Positions 9,580-19,820 of a stretch of DNA of 64,000 nt are shown one piece after another. The translations under genes were made by a program, and so were the position numbers. The DNA comes from Yimella lutea (GTDB taxonomy: Bacteria; Actinomycetota; Actinomycetes; Actinomycetales; Dermatophilaceae). Under the pieces are notes generated by a model. The model was not told the DNA's origin. It made no database searches and saw nothing but the letters and a program-made list of their open reading frames with translations. Every line of letters begins with the position of its first letter. The first letter of the stretch is position 1. The DNA lies in NCBI RefSeq assembly GCF_006715095.1, contig NZ_VFMO01000001.1:2790001-2854000 (forward strand), in the 5' to 3' direction.

Positions 9580-10017
9580 TCACTCGTCACCGGCGTCGTC
9601 CGCCGCAGGCTTGCGGTACGGGTCGGCGTCGCCGGCGTACTGGGCACCGGCATTGCGCTGCAGTTCGGCGTCGCGTTCCCGCGCGGCGGCGAGAGCTGCC
9701 TCGATGTTCGCTGCACCTTCGGGAATCGCGTCTGGGATGAACTCCAGCGACGGGGTGAGCCGGATGCCGAGGCCCTTGCCGACGTGCGAGCGGATCCGGC
9801 CGCGGTTGTCGGCGAGCGCCGCCTCGGTGTCGGCACGCGCCTTCTCGTCCCCGAAGATGGTGTAGAACACCGATGCGTGCTGCAGGTCGCCGGTGACCCG
9901 GACGTCGGTGACGGTGATGAATCCGAGGCGCTCGTCCTTCAGCCGGAACTCGAGGTACTCGGCCACCAAGGACTTGATGCGTTCGGCGATCTTTCGTGCG
10001 CGTGCGGGGTCAGCCAT
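9580..10017 (-). CDS. rbfA: 30S ribosome-binding factor A
   Basis: 145-residue RbfA, a late 16S rRNA/30S maturation and cold-adaptation factor with a KH-like fold. The N-terminus MADPARARKIAERIK, the core ITVTDVRVTGDLQHASVFYTI and the segment GIRLTPSLEFIPD are diagnostic. The ATG at 10017 is chosen over an upstream extension because it matches the family start and has AGG nine bases upstream. The C-terminus ends in an acidic Asp/Glu/Ala tail. It is followed by truB after seven bases. Confidence 0.93.
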   Translation of the reverse strand: MADPARARKIAERIKSLVAEYLEFRLKDERLGFITVTDVRVTGDLQHASVFYTIFGDEKARADTEAALADNRGRIRSHVGKGLGIRLTPSLEFIPDAIPEGAANIEAALAAARERDAELQRNAGAQYAGDADPYRKPAADDAGDE

Positions 10018-10185
10018 GCGTGCAAACCTACCGCCAACGACGTCGACCATCGTCGTCGGCGGGTGCGTGCTGCGACGAAGTCCCAGCATTGCGAAGGCAT
10101 CCCGACAGCCTCCTGACAGCCACCGGCCCGAATCTGCTTCAGGACGACACCGGACGGTGTCGGTTCCGACTCAGGAAGGCATGAC

Positions 10186-10746
10186 ATGGCAACCATGAAG
10201 ATCCTCGCGACTGCCGGACTCGCGGCGGCAGCAGGTCTCGGCGTGGGCGCGGCCGCGACCTCGCTCGCCGACACCACCTCGCCGAGCGCGACCAGTTCAC
10301 CGAGCTCGTCGAGCTCCTCGTCCGCTGACTCGAACAAGAGCTCCGGTGACGACGCGACGAAGGATGCGACCCAGGATTGCGGTCCGCGTGCGGGCAAGGA
10401 CGCTCGCGGGATGCACAAGCACACGGAGGTGACCGGCACGGCCGCGACCAGCGTGAAGAACGCGGTGACCGCGAAGTACCCAGGCGCGACGATCGAGAAG
10501 GTGTTGCAGGACGAGGACGGCTCGTACGACGTGCTGGCCACCAAGTCCGGCGACAGGGTCATGTACGAGGTGAGCAAGGACCTCAAGACGATCACCGAAC
10601 GCACCGGCGGCCCCGGTAAGGGCGGCCCGCGTGGTGAGCGTCCGGCTCCCCCGACCGGGCAGGGTCAGTCGGGCGACTCCTCGGCAGGCTCGTCCACAAC
10701 GTCGCCCTCGGGGACGGCGCAGTCCAGCTGGACGCCGACCGTCTGA
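10186..10746 (+). CDS. Secreted PepSY-like protein
   Basis: 186-residue exported protein. A signal peptide covers about residues 1-29 (KILATAGLAAAAGLGVGAAA, cleavage near SLAD). A Ser-rich linker follows, then a single PepSY-like alpha/beta domain at about residues 80-135 (VKNAVTAKYPGATIEKVLQD, then YDVLATKSGDRVMYEVSKDL). The tail is a low-complexity Gly/Pro/Ser segment. A strong AGGAAGG precedes the ATG. Such domains are thought to inhibit or sense proteases, or to act in signalling in the envelope. The gene lies on the opposite strand inside the infB-rbfA gap. Confidence 0.7.
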   Translation: MATMKILATAGLAAAAGLGVGAAATSLADTTSPSATSSPSSSSSSSADSNKSSGDDATKDATQDCGPRAGKDARGMHKHTEVTGTAATSVKNAVTAKYPGATIEKVLQDEDGSYDVLATKSGDRVMYEVSKDLKTITERTGGPGKGGPRGERPAPPTGQGQSGDSSAGSSTTSPSGTAQSSWTPTV

Positions 10747-10947
10747 GTCGGTCGCTGAGCATCTGCGCGATCGGGACCGCGTGAACATCGCCGAGCGGCA
10801 ACTTAGTTGGCTGCGCTCACGGGGACCTCACGTGGTCTCGATCGCGGGCGGGCTGACGGGATGCCGCGCAGACAGGTGAGCACGGTCGAGGCTCGGTCGG
10901 TAACCCTGCCTCACTACTCGACCGGCGTGAGGGCGTGGCCCGTGTTG

Positions 10948-11967
10948 TCAGGACTCCTTGCGAGCGACGATGAGGTCGCGGTCGATGGAGGCGTCGACCC
11001 GGTGGCGGAAAGGGCTGTCCCGCCAGTCGGTGACCACGATGAGACCGTGTTGTTCCAACATCAGCGCCAGGTTCTCGGCAGGAGCCACGTGTCGGTTGTA
11101 GGACAGACCGACCGTTCCTCCGGTGCGCAGCGTCCGGATCCATGCGGGCATCGCACGGTCGAGCAGTTCGAGCGGACGGCGCGAGAGACGGTCTCCGTGT
11201 GATCCGTGCTGCACGCCGTACGGGGTGTCGGTGACGATGACGTCGATGCTCGCCGCACGGACGAGGCCACCGAGGTCGGTGGTGTCGGTCGACAGATAGC
11301 GCACCGTCTGCGTGTCTCCGGTTTTGAACGCGTCCTTGGTCGGTGCCACCTCGAGAGTGAACTCGCGACCGCGGGCCCGTCCGCCGGTCGTGCTCGCGCC
11401 CCGGTCCATCGTGTGTTTGAGCCGGTGCGCCTGCACCCACGTCTTCAGGAACGCGGCGTAGGTGTCGTAGTCCTTGCGGTCGACGTCGACGCCGGTGACG
11501 CTGTACCCCGCCAGCAGAGCGATGTTGAGGGTCGTCCCGCGTCCGCACATCGGGTCCATGACGTCCAGGCCGCCGTCCAGCCACTTGCTCGGACGCTTGG
11601 TCGCAGCCGCAGTGACGTTGAGCAGCAACCGCGTCCACTGTTCGTTGGTCTTCCCCTGGTACTTCTGAATCGTCACCAGATCGCTGGGGTAGAACTGCCT
11701 GCGCTGCAACGGAATCGGCCGCAGCAACTCGCCCTCGCGCTCGAACAGCGCGAACGTCGCCGAGAGATTCGACAGAGCCGGCACGACCTCGTCACCGGAG
11801 GCGGAAATGGTCAGGTAATCGACCCCCGCCAAGTCGATCGGCGCGACGTCGGGAGTCGATCCGAAGGCCGCCAGCACGGTCTCGATCTCGGCCGCGGCCA
11901 GGCGCGGGGCAGCGTCCGCATAGACACGATTGCTCGACGGTGCGACCAGCACCAGGTACTCACTCAC
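10948..11967 (-). CDS. TRM11-like RNA/DNA methyltransferase
   Basis: 339-residue SAM-dependent methyltransferase of the TRM11/UPF0020 type. The N-terminal roughly 110 residues form a THUMP-like region. The catalytic domain has MDPMCGRGTTLNIALLAGY (motif I region) near residue 135 and the N-methylation motif TDTPYG, a DPPY variant, near residue 245. This motif suggests N2-guanine methylation of tRNA, but the substrate is inferred from the family only. It lies downstream of infB and upstream of rbfA, within a normally continuous translation-factor operon. A terminator hairpin separates it from infB. Confidence 0.75.
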   Translation of the reverse strand: MSEYLVLVAPSSNRVYADAAPRLAAAEIETVLAAFGSTPDVAPIDLAGVDYLTISASGDEVVPALSNLSATFALFEREGELLRPIPLQRRQFYPSDLVTIQKYQGKTNEQWTRLLLNVTAAATKRPSKWLDGGLDVMDPMCGRGTTLNIALLAGYSVTGVDVDRKDYDTYAAFLKTWVQAHRLKHTMDRGASTTGGRARGREFTLEVAPTKDAFKTGDTQTVRYLSTDTTDLGGLVRAASIDVIVTDTPYGVQHGSHGDRLSRRPLELLDRAMPAWIRTLRTGGTVGLSYNRHVAPAENLALMLEQHGLIVVTDWRDSPFRHRVDASIDRDLIVARKES

Positions 11968-12095
11968 GACCGGTCACGCTACCGGGCGGACGGCGCCGGC
12001 ATTTCGGGGAGGCGTTTGTCCACCGGCAGCGAACTTTCCCTTCTCGCGGGAAAATCCCTCCCTGTTCCTGCCAGGACGCGATCAGGGACGCAGGA

Positions 12096-12129
12096 AGCCC
12101 CCGGTGCGAGCGAACTCGCACCGGGGGCT
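12096..12129 (-). terminator. Strong hairpin terminator after infB
   Basis: Perfect 15-bp inverted repeat (agcccccggtgcgag / ctcgcaccgggggct) with a CGAA tetraloop, 19 bases beyond the infB stop codon. It would end the rimP-nusA-ylxR-infB transcript and explains why rbfA-truB must have a separate promoter here. Confidence 0.8.
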
Positions 12130-12147
12130 CCATGAAGAGCAGCGGGA

Positions 12148-15135
12148 TCAGGCCCGCGGCTTCTCCCGCATCTCGTACGTCGCGATGAGGTCGCCCAACT
12201 GCAGGTCGTTGTACGACCCGAGGTTGATACCGCACTCGAAGCCCTCACGGACCTCGGTGACGTCGTCCTTGAACCGGCGCAGACCGGCGATCTCGACGTT
12301 CTCGGCCACGACGACGCCGTTGCGGGTGATGCGCGCCTTGGTGCCGCGCTTGATCTCACCCGAGCGGACGATCGAGCCGGCGATGTTGCCGAACTTGGAC
12401 GAGCGGAAGATCTCGCGGATCTCCGCGGTACCGAGCTCGACCTCTTCGTACTCCGGCTTGAGCATGCCCTTCAGGGCCGCCTCGATCTCCTCGATGGCGC
12501 TGTAGATCACCGAGTAGTACCGGATCTCCACACCTTCCTTGTCGGCGTACTCCGCGTTCTGACCCTCGGCTCGCACGTTGAAGCCGATGATCACCGCGTT
12601 GGAGGCCACCGCGAGGTTGATGTTGTTCATCGTGATCGAGCCGACGCCTCGGTCGATGATGCGCAGGTCGACCTCTTCGCCCACATCGATCTGCATGAGG
12701 GCGTCCTCGAGCGCTTCGACCGAACCCGACACGTCACCCTTGAGGATGAGGTTGAGGGTCTCGACCTTGCCGGCGGCGAGGTGCTCGTTGAGGTCCTCCA
12801 GGCTGATCCGCTTGCGCGCCTTGGCCAGGCTGGCCTGACGGTCGGCAGCTTCACGCTTCTCGGCGATCTGGCGAGCCGTGCGGTCGTCCGGAGCCACGAT
12901 GAACGTGTCACCTGCACGCGGCACCGAGGCCAGACCGGTCACCTGGACCGGACGGGACGGGGTCGCCTCGTACACGTTGTTGCCGTGCTCGTCGAGCATC
13001 GCGCGGACGCGGCCGTGGGCCGTTCCGGCGACGATCGCGTCACCGACACGCAGCGTGCCCGACTGCACCAGGACGGTGGCGATCGCACCGCGTCCACGGT
13101 CGAGGTTGGCCTCGATCGCGACGCCGCGAGCGTCCTTGTCCGGGTTGGCGCGCAGGTCGAGGGCGGCGTCTGCGGTGAGCAGGACGGCCTCGAGCAGCTC
13201 GTCGATGTTCTGACCCTGGCGAGCCGACACGTCGACGAACATGGTGTCGCCGCCGTACTCCTCCGCGATCAGGTTGTACTCGGTCAGCTGCTGACGCACC
13301 TTGGCCGGGTTCGCACCGTCGACGTCGATCTTGTTGACCGCGACGACGATCGGCACATCGGCCGCCTGTGCGTGGTTCAAGGCCTCGATCGTCTGCGGCA
13401 TGACACCGTCGTCGGCCGCGACCACGAGGATCGCGACGTCGGTGACCTTCGCACCACGTGCACGCATGGCGGTGAACGCCTCGTGACCCGGGGTGTCGAT
13501 GAAGGTGATCGGACGGTCGTTGCCCTCGTGCTCCTTGTGCACCTGGTAGGCACCGATGTGCTGGGTGATGCCACCGGCCTCCGACGCCTGGACGTCGGCG
13601 TTACGGATGGCGTCCAGCAGTCGCGTCTTACCGTGGTCGACGTGACCCATGACGGTCACGACCGGCGGACGGGCCTGCAGGTCCTCGTCGGACTCGGCAT
13701 CGGCCTCTGCCTCGAGGTCGATGTTGAAGGCGCCGAACAGCTCCTTCTCCTCGTCCTCCGGCGAGACGACCTGGACGTCGTAGCCCAGCTCGGCACCGAG
13801 CAGCTTGAAGGTGTCCTCGTCGAGCGACTGGGTCGCCGTGGCCATCTCACCGAGGTGGATCAGCACGGTCACCAGCGACGCGGGGTTCGCGTCGATGCGG
13901 TCGGCGAAGTCGGTCAGCGACGAACCGCGACGCACCCGCACGACGGTCTTGCCGTCGCCACGGGGAACGCTGACGCCACCGATCGACGGAGCCTGCATCT
14001 GCTCGAATTCCTGACGCTTCGCGCGCTTGGACTTGCGACCGCGGACCTTTCCGCCGCCTCGTCCGAACGCACCCTGCGTGCCACCACGACCACCGGGACG
14101 GTTACCGCCGCCACCGGGACGACCGGCGAAACCGCCGCCGCCCGGACGACCGGGCGCACCGCCGGGGCCGCCACCGGGACGACCGGGGCCCCCACCACGG
14201 GCGGGACGGTCACCGGGACGACCGATCGAGGAGCGCTCCGGCATCATGCCGGGGCTGGGACGGGATCCACCCGGGCGCGGGGCACCACCGGCGGGAGCGC
14301 CACCGGGACGCGGACCTGCCGGACGCGGACCCGCTGCGCCACCGGCGCCGCGAGCCGAGGCCGGACGGGGCATGCCCTGGCTGGGAGCGAACGGGTTGTT
14401 GCCCGGACGCGCCGGCTGACCCGAGCGCATGCCCTGGCTGGAACTGAACGGGTTGTTGCCCGGACGCGGCGCGCCGGAGCGGCCACCACCGGACGCGCCG
14501 GCTCCACCGGGACGACCCGGGCGCGAGTCACCACGACCCTGATCGCGACCTTGATCGCGACCCTGGTCACGCGCCGGACGCTCTTCACGAGCGGCCGGTG
14601 CCGGACGAGCACCGGGCTTCGGTGCTGCCGGACCCGGACGGTTCGACGTCTCGCGGGCCGCCGGGGCGGCGGACGGCGCGGACGGCGCGGACTCGGCAGC
14701 GGGTGCCGATTCGGTCGCCGGCTTCGGGGCGGCCTTCACCTCGGGCGCGGCTGCGGGCTCGACTGTGGGCTTGACAGCCGCGGCCGGAGCCTGCGGAGCC
14801 TTCGGCTCTGCAGCGGGCTTGGCCGGTGACGGACCCGGACGAGCGGAGGTGCTCGACGGGGTGCTCGACGGGGTGCTCGGTGTGCTGGACGGGGACGGTG
14901 CAGCCCTCTTTGCGCCGGGCTTCGGCGCAGCCGACTTCGCGGCCGGCTTGTCGGCCTTCTCCTCAGCCTTACCCGCCGAGGGCGGCGGGTTCTCCTTGAT
15001 CTTGCGGACGACCGGAGCCTCGATGGTGGAGCTCGCCGTCTTGACGAACTCCCCCTGCTCCTTCAGGTACGCAAGAAGTTCTTTGCTCTCGATCCCGAGC
15101 TCTTTTGCGAGCTCGTGAACTCGGACCTTTGCCAC
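12148..15135 (-). CDS. infB: Translation initiation factor IF-2
   Basis: 995-residue IF-2, the GTPase that brings initiator fMet-tRNA to the 30S subunit. The N-terminus [20 protein letters not shown] is the IF2-N helical domain. About 330 residues of Ala/Pro then Gly/Arg/Pro low-complexity sequence follow, with short repeats such as [12 protein letters not shown] and two GNNPF..SQGM units, a form usual in actinobacteria. The G domain has [12 protein letters not shown] (G1), IDTPGHEAF (G3) and NKID (G4). The C-terminal domains C1 and C2 end in EMREKPRA. Full length, no lesion. Confidence 0.97.
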   Translation of the reverse strand: MAKVRVHELAKELGIESKELLAYLKEQGEFVKTASSTIEAPVVRKIKENPPPSAGKAEEKADKPAAKSAAPKPGAKRAAPSPSSTPSTPSSTPSSTSARPGPSPAKPAAEPKAPQAPAAAVKPTVEPAAAPEVKAAPKPATESAPAAESAPSAPSAAPAARETSNRPGPAAPKPGARPAPAAREERPARDQGRDQGRDQGRGDSRPGRPGGAGASGGGRSGAPRPGNNPFSSSQGMRSGQPARPGNNPFAPSQGMPRPASARGAGGAAGPRPAGPRPGGAPAGGAPRPGGSRPSPGMMPERSSIGRPGDRPARGGGPGRPGGGPGGAPGRPGGGGFAGRPGGGGNRPGGRGGTQGAFGRGGGKVRGRKSKRAKRQEFEQMQAPSIGGVSVPRGDGKTVVRVRRGSSLTDFADRIDANPASLVTVLIHLGEMATATQSLDEDTFKLLGAELGYDVQVVSPEDEEKELFGAFNIDLEAEADAESDEDLQARPPVVTVMGHVDHGKTRLLDAIRNADVQASEAGGITQHIGAYQVHKEHEGNDRPITFIDTPGHEAFTAMRARGAKVTDVAILVVAADDGVMPQTIEALNHAQAADVPIVVAVNKIDVDGANPAKVRQQLTEYNLIAEEYGGDTMFVDVSARQGQNIDELLEAVLLTADAALDLRANPDKDARGVAIEANLDRGRGAIATVLVQSGTLRVGDAIVAGTAHGRVRAMLDEHGNNVYEATPSRPVQVTGLASVPRAGDTFIVAPDDRTARQIAEKREAADRQASLAKARKRISLEDLNEHLAAGKVETLNLILKGDVSGSVEALEDALMQIDVGEEVDLRIIDRGVGSITMNNINLAVASNAVIIGFNVRAEGQNAEYADKEGVEIRYYSVIYSAIEEIEAALKGMLKPEYEEVELGTAEIREIFRSSKFGNIAGSIVRSGEIKRGTKARITRNGVVVAENVEIAGLRRFKDDVTEVREGFECGINLGSYNDLQLGDLIATYEMREKPRA

Positions 15136-15242
15136 GCTTCTCCTTTATGGATTGCGACGGTCCGAGCGCGAAAGAATCGCGAGCGAACCGTCAATCAGAG
15201 GGTGTTGCTCATCGCTGAGTACTCATCGGGTGCTCATCAGCG

Positions 15243-15626
15243 TCAAACCCGCTTTCGGTTCTCTTCCTTGTCCGCGGCATCGGTCGATGCAGCGGCGTCG
15301 TGCATGGCCCACCACTCCTGGACGGGTGTGGTGTCCACCTGCGCCGGTACTCGCAACGCGCGTCCGAGTGCCTGACGGGCCAAAGCCCGTTCGACACATG
15401 CGACTCGCGGATGCAACCAGGCTCCCCTGCCGGGCAACCGGCCTCGCTCGTCGACCATGACCTGCCACCGAGACGGCCGCTCACGATCGGCGATCGCGAC
15501 GAGGTGTACCAACTCGGACCGTTCGTCCCGCTGCCGGCAACCGACACACGTCCGGAGACCGGTGTGTGCAGGTTTGTGGCTACGTTCTGGCGAACTGTCC
15601 GCGAGCAAGTCTAGCGCAGCGTTCAC
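15243..15626 (-). CDS. ylxR: YlxR-family RNA-binding/termination factor homologue
   Basis: 127-residue YlxR (DUF448). The motifs RTCVGCRQ near residue 25 and GRGAWLHP near residue 67 are the conserved family signatures. The start overlaps the nusA stop by four bases (ATGA), so translation is probably coupled. The family binds RNA or nucleoid/RNase P partners in other bacteria; the role here is inferred. A C-terminal extension of about 30 charged residues is present. It lies between nusA and infB, its standard place. Confidence 0.9.
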   Translation of the reverse strand: MNAALDLLADSSPERSHKPAHTGLRTCVGCRQRDERSELVHLVAIADRERPSRWQVMVDERGRLPGRGAWLHPRVACVERALARQALGRALRVPAQVDTTPVQEWWAMHDAAASTDAADKEENRKRV

Positions 15627-16672
15627 TCCCCGCCGTTTCCGGCGGGTCCCGCGGCGGTCGGCGAGCCGGACGCAACAGCCGGTCCACCGGGCGCTGTGTC
15701 GGGACGGATGTCGATGCGCCAGCCGGTCAGTTTGGCCGCGAGTCGGGCGTTCTGACCCTCCTTGCCGATCGCCAGCGAAAGCTGGTAGTCGGGCACGATG
15801 ACGCGCGCAGCCTTGCCGGCCCGGTCGGTGATCTCCACTGCGGAGACCCGCGAGGGCGACAGCGCAGCGGCAACGAACTCGGCCGGGTCCTCGGAGTAGT
15901 CGACGATGTCGATCTTCTCGCCGTGCAGTTCGGTCATGACGGCCCGCACCCGCGAGCCCATCGGGCCGATGCAGGCACCCTTCGCGTTCACGCCGGGAGT
16001 CTTGGAGTGCACCGCGAGTTTGGTGCGGTGGCCGGCCTCGCGGGCAAGAGCCGCGATCTGCACGGTGCCGTCGGCGATCTCGGGCACCTCGAGCGCGAAC
16101 AGCTTGCGCACCAGGTTGGGGTGGGTGCGCGACAGACCGATCTGCGGGCCCTTCGGTCCGCGCTTGACGCTCACGACATAGCAGCGCAGCCGCTCACCGT
16201 GCTTGTAGGTCTCGCCCGGCACCTGCTCGGCGGACGGCAGGAATCCCTCGACCGTGCCGAAGTCAACACGGACGGTGCGCGGGTCACTGGACTGTTGGAT
16301 GATGCCGGCGACGATGTCGCCCTCGCGGCCCTTGAAGTCGCCGAGGATCGCCTCGTCCTCGACGTCACGCATGCGCTGGACGATGACCTGTCGGGCGGTC
16401 GCCGCGGCGACGCGTCCGAAGTTGTCGGGGGTGTCGTCGAACTCCGGGCCGGGGTCGCTGCGGACGCCTTCGTCGTCGATCTCGCCGTCCTCACGGGCCC
16501 ACACAACGACATGGCCGCTCTTGCGGTCGAGTTCGACGCGGGCGTGCCGCAGGGATCCCTCCACGCGGTGGTAGGCGGTGAGCAGCGCCTGCTCGATCGC
16601 AGGCACGATGACATCCATCGGGATCTCGCGCTCCCGTTCGAGCGCGCGCAGTGCAGCCATGTCGATGTCCAT
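15623..16672 (-). CDS. nusA: Transcription termination/antitermination factor NusA
   Basis: 349-residue NusA, which binds RNA polymerase and modulates pausing, termination and rRNA antitermination. The N-terminal polymerase-binding domain ([20 protein letters not shown]) is followed by an S1 domain ([11 protein letters not shown] region) and two KH domains. KH1 includes [20 protein letters not shown] and KH2 includes [21 protein letters not shown]. There is no acidic repeat domain at the C-terminus, normal for actinobacteria. The ATG shares one base with the rimP stop (TGATG). Confidence 0.96.
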   Translation of the reverse strand: MDIDMAALRALEREREIPMDVIVPAIEQALLTAYHRVEGSLRHARVELDRKSGHVVVWAREDGEIDDEGVRSDPGPEFDDTPDNFGRVAAATARQVIVQRMRDVEDEAILGDFKGREGDIVAGIIQQSSDPRTVRVDFGTVEGFLPSAEQVPGETYKHGERLRCYVVSVKRGPKGPQIGLSRTHPNLVRKLFALEVPEIADGTVQIAALAREAGHRTKLAVHSKTPGVNAKGACIGPMGSRVRAVMTELHGEKIDIVDYSEDPAEFVAAALSPSRVSAVEITDRAGKAARVIVPDYQLSLAIGKEGQNARLAAKLTGWRIDIRPDTAPGGPAVASGSPTAAGPAGNGGE

Positions 16673-17208
16673 CAGAGCTCTCCTTCCTCGGCCCGGTTGA
16701 ACTCCACGTTCACCTTGCTCTTCGTCGTGTCGGCGTAGGCCAGCGTCGTCAGCGCAGGTTCGCCCTTGGCGGGTTGGACCAACAGGTCGAAATCGTCGGC
16801 ACCGGCGCGCATCACGCGTCCGGTGAGTTCGCCACCCTCGGTGCGGGCGACCGTGATCAGCCGGCCGACGTTGCGCCGGTAGTGCCGCGGCTCGGTGAGC
16901 GGGCGGTCGATTCCGGGCGAGGAGACCTCGAGTACGTAGGGCTGTTCGCCCATCGCGTCGGTCTCGTCGAGACGGTCGCTGATGACGCGGGTGAGTTCAC
17001 CGACGGTGTCGAGATCGAGCGGCTCGATGGCTGAGGTGTCGTCGGCGAGGTCGAGATCGGACAGGTCGCGGTCGACGAGCACGCGGACGACGCGGCGCTT
17101 GCCGGCGGGGGTGACGGTGAGGTCCTCGACGCGTGCGCCCAGGGGGGCCAACGCGCAGGTCAGGTCGGCAAGGATCTGCTGGTGCCGATCCGTCGGGCTG
17201 GTGCTCAT
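16672..17208 (-). CDS. rimP: Ribosome maturation factor RimP
   Basis: 178-residue RimP, needed for 30S subunit maturation. The motif [20 protein letters not shown] near residue 95 is the family hallmark, followed by the SH3-like C-terminal domain ending in [16 protein letters not shown]. The frame is open upstream to 17433, but the ATG at 17208 has AGGAG eight bases upstream and matches family length. It is the first gene of the rimP-nusA-ylxR-infB operon, so the promoter should lie at 17209-17290. Confidence 0.93.
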   Translation of the reverse strand: MSTSPTDRHQQILADLTCALAPLGARVEDLTVTPAGKRRVVRVLVDRDLSDLDLADDTSAIEPLDLDTVGELTRVISDRLDETDAMGEQPYVLEVSSPGIDRPLTEPRHYRRNVGRLITVARTEGGELTGRVMRAGADDFDLLVQPAKGEPALTTLAYADTTKSKVNVEFNRAEEGEL

Positions 17209-17290
17209 CGCCTGACTCCTGTGTTCTCGAGTGGGATTAACCACTCTAATCAGGACGGCTGCCGCTGCACCAATCGAAAGCGGGGTTGTC

Positions 17291-17308
17291 CGACCGGCGA
17301 GCCGGTCG
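17291..17308 (-). terminator. Short hairpin after cysH
   Basis: Inverted repeat cgaccggc / gccggtcg with a two-base loop, about 30 bases past the cysH stop and before the rimP promoter region. The loop is tighter than ideal, so it may fold with a shorter stem. Possible terminator of the sulfur operon. Confidence 0.4.
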
Positions 17309-17338
17309 TCTTCGATCCCGACTCGTCCGGGCACACGG

Positions 17339-18046
17339 TCAGCGTGCCCGGAGCGTCTCCTGCGACGTGTGGATCCCGCACTCGGTCTTCCCGGTGCCGG
17401 ACCAGCGTCCGGCGCGGGCGTCCTCGCCGGCAAGCACCTTGCGCGTGCAGGGCGCGCAGCCGATCGACGGAAAGCCCTGGGACAGAAGCGGATTCATGAT
17501 CACGTCGTGCTCGGCGACGTACCGCTCCACGTCCGCGTCGGTCCACGCGGCGAGCGGCGCGAGCTTGAGCAGCTCACGGCGATCGTCGTAGGAGACGACC
17601 GGCGTCCCGGCCCGCGACGGCGACTCCGCGCGCCGCAGACCTGTCGCCCAGGCGGCCTTCCCGTCGAGCGCCTCGTCGAGCGGATGTGTCTTTCGTAACG
17701 CGCAGCACAGGTCGGGGTCGCTGTCGTGCAACCGCGGGCTGTACTCGGCGTCCTGCTCGGCGACGGTCTGGCGCGGCTTGGCATCGATCAGCCGGACGTC
17801 GTACTCGCGGGCGACGCGGTCGCGGGTCTGGATCGTCTCGGCGAAGTGATAGCCGGTGTCGAGGAAGACGACCTGGATGCCGGGGACGGCCTTCGAGGCG
17901 AGGTGCACCAGCACGGTGTCCTGCATCGAAGCGGCGACCACCAGATCGTCCCCGAACCGCTCACCCGCCCAGCGCAGGATCTCCTGCGCCGGGGCGTCGG
18001 CAAGCTCGCGGGACGCGGTTTCTGCGAGCGCCGAGAGGTCACTCAT
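17339..18046 (-). CDS. cysH: Phosphoadenylyl/adenylyl-sulfate reductase
   Basis: 235-residue CysH that reduces activated sulfate (APS or PAPS) to sulfite with thioredoxin. VVAASMQDTVLVHL is the PP-loop-like region and FLDTGYHFAET follows. The Cys pairs LCCALRK and CAPCTRK with the terminal ECGIHTSQ give the four-cysteine pattern that binds a 4Fe-4S cluster. That pattern favours APS reductase activity, as in mycobacteria. The ATG at 18046 overlaps the sulfite reductase stop by four bases (ATGA), so the two steps of sulfate reduction are translationally coupled. Confidence 0.93.
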   Translation of the reverse strand: MSDLSALAETASRELADAPAQEILRWAGERFGDDLVVAASMQDTVLVHLASKAVPGIQVVFLDTGYHFAETIQTRDRVAREYDVRLIDAKPRQTVAEQDAEYSPRLHDSDPDLCCALRKTHPLDEALDGKAAWATGLRRAESPSRAGTPVVSYDDRRELLKLAPLAAWTDADVERYVAEHDVIMNPLLSQGFPSIGCAPCTRKVLAGEDARAGRWSGTGKTECGIHTSQETLRAR

Positions 18047-19695
18047 CGCAGGTGCTCCTCGTCGGCCCGGCCGACCCACTCCGCGAACCGCTCGCCGTCG
18101 GTGCGCTGCTGCGCGAAGTTGGTGGCAAGGCGCTCGACGTAGTCGCCGAGTTCGGCGGAGGTCACCTTGTGTGCGCGCAGCTTGCGGCCGAACCCGGCGT
18201 CGAGGCCGAGGCCCCCGCCGAGGTGCACCTGGAATCCCTCGACCTGTTCTCCGTCGGCAGTGGTGACGATCTGCCCCTTCAGACCGATGTCGGCGGTCTG
18301 GATGCGGGCGCACGAGTTCGGACAGCCGTTGAGGTGGATCGCGATCGGCACGTCGAGGTCGAGGTGCTCCAGGCGCGCATCCAGTTCCGCGACGAGGTCG
18401 ATCGCGCGCTGCTTGGTGTCGACGATCGCCAGCTTGCAGAACTCCAGACCGGTGCACGCCATCGTCGAACGACGCCAGCGCGACGGATTCGCCTCCAGGC
18501 CGACGGTCTTCATCTCGGCCACGAGCGGCTGGATCTGCTCAGGCGGCACGTCGAGCACCAGGAGTTTCTGGTGCGGAGTGAGCCGGACGCGTCCACTGCC
18601 GGCCCGCTCGGCGGCGTCGGCGACCTGCGACAGGATCGTGCCGGACACGCGTCCGACAACCGGCGCGAAGCCGATGTAGGCGTTGCCGTCGACCTGCTTG
18701 TGGATGCCGATGTGATCCAGCGGGGTCTCGTCGACCGGCGCCGGCGGACCGTCCGGCAGGTCGAATCCGAGAAACTCCCGCTGCAGCACGTCACGGAACT
18801 TCTCCGGTCCCCAGTCGGAGACCAGGAACTTGATGCGAGCACGGTGACGCAGACGCCGGTAGCCGTAATCGCGGAACAACTGCACGACGCCGTACCAGAC
18901 GTCCGGCACCTGTTCGAGGGTGACGAAGGCGCCGAGGCGGACCGCCAACTTGGGGTTGGTCGACAGGCCGCCACCGACGAGGAGGTCGAAGCCAGGACCG
19001 AGTTCGGGGTGGACGACGCCGACGAACGAGACATCGTTGATCTCCGGCGCGGTGTCGGGCAGCCACGAGATGGCGGTCTTGAACTTGCGCGGCAGGTTGC
19101 TGACGGTCGGGTCACCGATGTACCGGCGGCTGATCTCGTCGATCGCGGGCGTTGCATCCAGCACCTCTGCCGAGCTGACACCGGCCACGGGCGAACCGAG
19201 CACCACACGCGGGCAGTCGCCGCACGCCTCGGTGGTCGAGAGCCCGACGGCTTCGAGGCGCCGCCAGATCTCCGGGACGTCCTCGACCCGCACCCAGTGC
19301 AACTGGATGTTCTGTCGATCGGTGATGTCGGCCGTATCCCGGCCGAACTCGGTCGAGATCTGCGCGATCACCCGCAACTGCTCGGTGCTGAGCGCGCCGC
19401 CGTCGCAGCGGATCCGAAGCATGAAGAACTCGTCGTCGAGTTCCTCCGGCTCCATCGACGCCGTCCGGCCGCCGGAGATCCCCTGGCGGCGCTGGGTGTA
19501 CAGCCCCCACCAACGCATCCGGCCACGCAGATCGTCGGGATGGATCGAGGCGAACCCCTGCTTGGAGTAGACCTCCTCGATCCGGCGACGCACGTTCAGG
19601 CCGTCGTCCTGCGCCTTGAACTGCTCGTTGTGGTTCAGCGGCTCGCGCTGATCGAGCGCCCACTGCCCCTCGTTCTTCGTCGTCACGACTGTCAC
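18043..19695 (-). CDS. Ferredoxin-dependent sulfite (nitrite) reductase
   Basis: About 550-residue siroheme/4Fe-4S reductase close to mycobacterial SirA, which reduces sulfite to sulfide by six electrons. KNEGQWALDQREPLN at the N-terminus and RMRWWGLYTQRRQGISGG are typical. The cluster-siroheme ligands are CTGLEFC and CPNSC. The Tyr/Cys pair that forms a covalent bond in SirA is probably present (a Tyr in GLYTQR and a Cys in EACGDCPR). The reading frame begins at a TTG at 19725; the GTG at 19695 fits homologue length better, and the GTG at 19686 is another option. It is followed by the overlapping cysH. Nitrite as alternative substrate cannot be excluded. Confidence 0.88.
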   Translation of the reverse strand: MTVVTTKNEGQWALDQREPLNHNEQFKAQDDGLNVRRRIEEVYSKQGFASIHPDDLRGRMRWWGLYTQRRQGISGGRTASMEPEELDDEFFMLRIRCDGGALSTEQLRVIAQISTEFGRDTADITDRQNIQLHWVRVEDVPEIWRRLEAVGLSTTEACGDCPRVVLGSPVAGVSSAEVLDATPAIDEISRRYIGDPTVSNLPRKFKTAISWLPDTAPEINDVSFVGVVHPELGPGFDLLVGGGLSTNPKLAVRLGAFVTLEQVPDVWYGVVQLFRDYGYRRLRHRARIKFLVSDWGPEKFRDVLQREFLGFDLPDGPPAPVDETPLDHIGIHKQVDGNAYIGFAPVVGRVSGTILSQVADAAERAGSGRVRLTPHQKLLVLDVPPEQIQPLVAEMKTVGLEANPSRWRRSTMACTGLEFCKLAIVDTKQRAIDLVAELDARLEHLDLDVPIAIHLNGCPNSCARIQTADIGLKGQIVTTADGEQVEGFQVHLGGGLGLDAGFGRKLRAHKVTSAELGDYVERLATNFAQQRTDGERFAEWVGRADEEHLR

Positions 19696-19820
19696 GTTCC
19701 ATAACTTCCCATTTGGCGACCCCAAACTTCAAATGATGCATGCCGGGATCTCGGACGGCGAGACGCCGCCGGCTGCGAGCATGCGACTGCGCACAGCCGA
19801 GCCGTGCGACACTGGCGCGC

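Noticed and set aside
12781-14829. 682-codon plus-strand frame opposite infB
   Set aside because: Shadow of the IF-2 gene; the Thr/Gly/Arg-rich part only mirrors the low-complexity linker.
19696-19820. Possible cysteine leader peptide or attenuator before the sulfite reductase gene
   Set aside because: Short frames exist, but none has a run of Cys codons or the leader-peptide motif known from Streptomyces cys operons, and I see no convincing attenuator hairpin.
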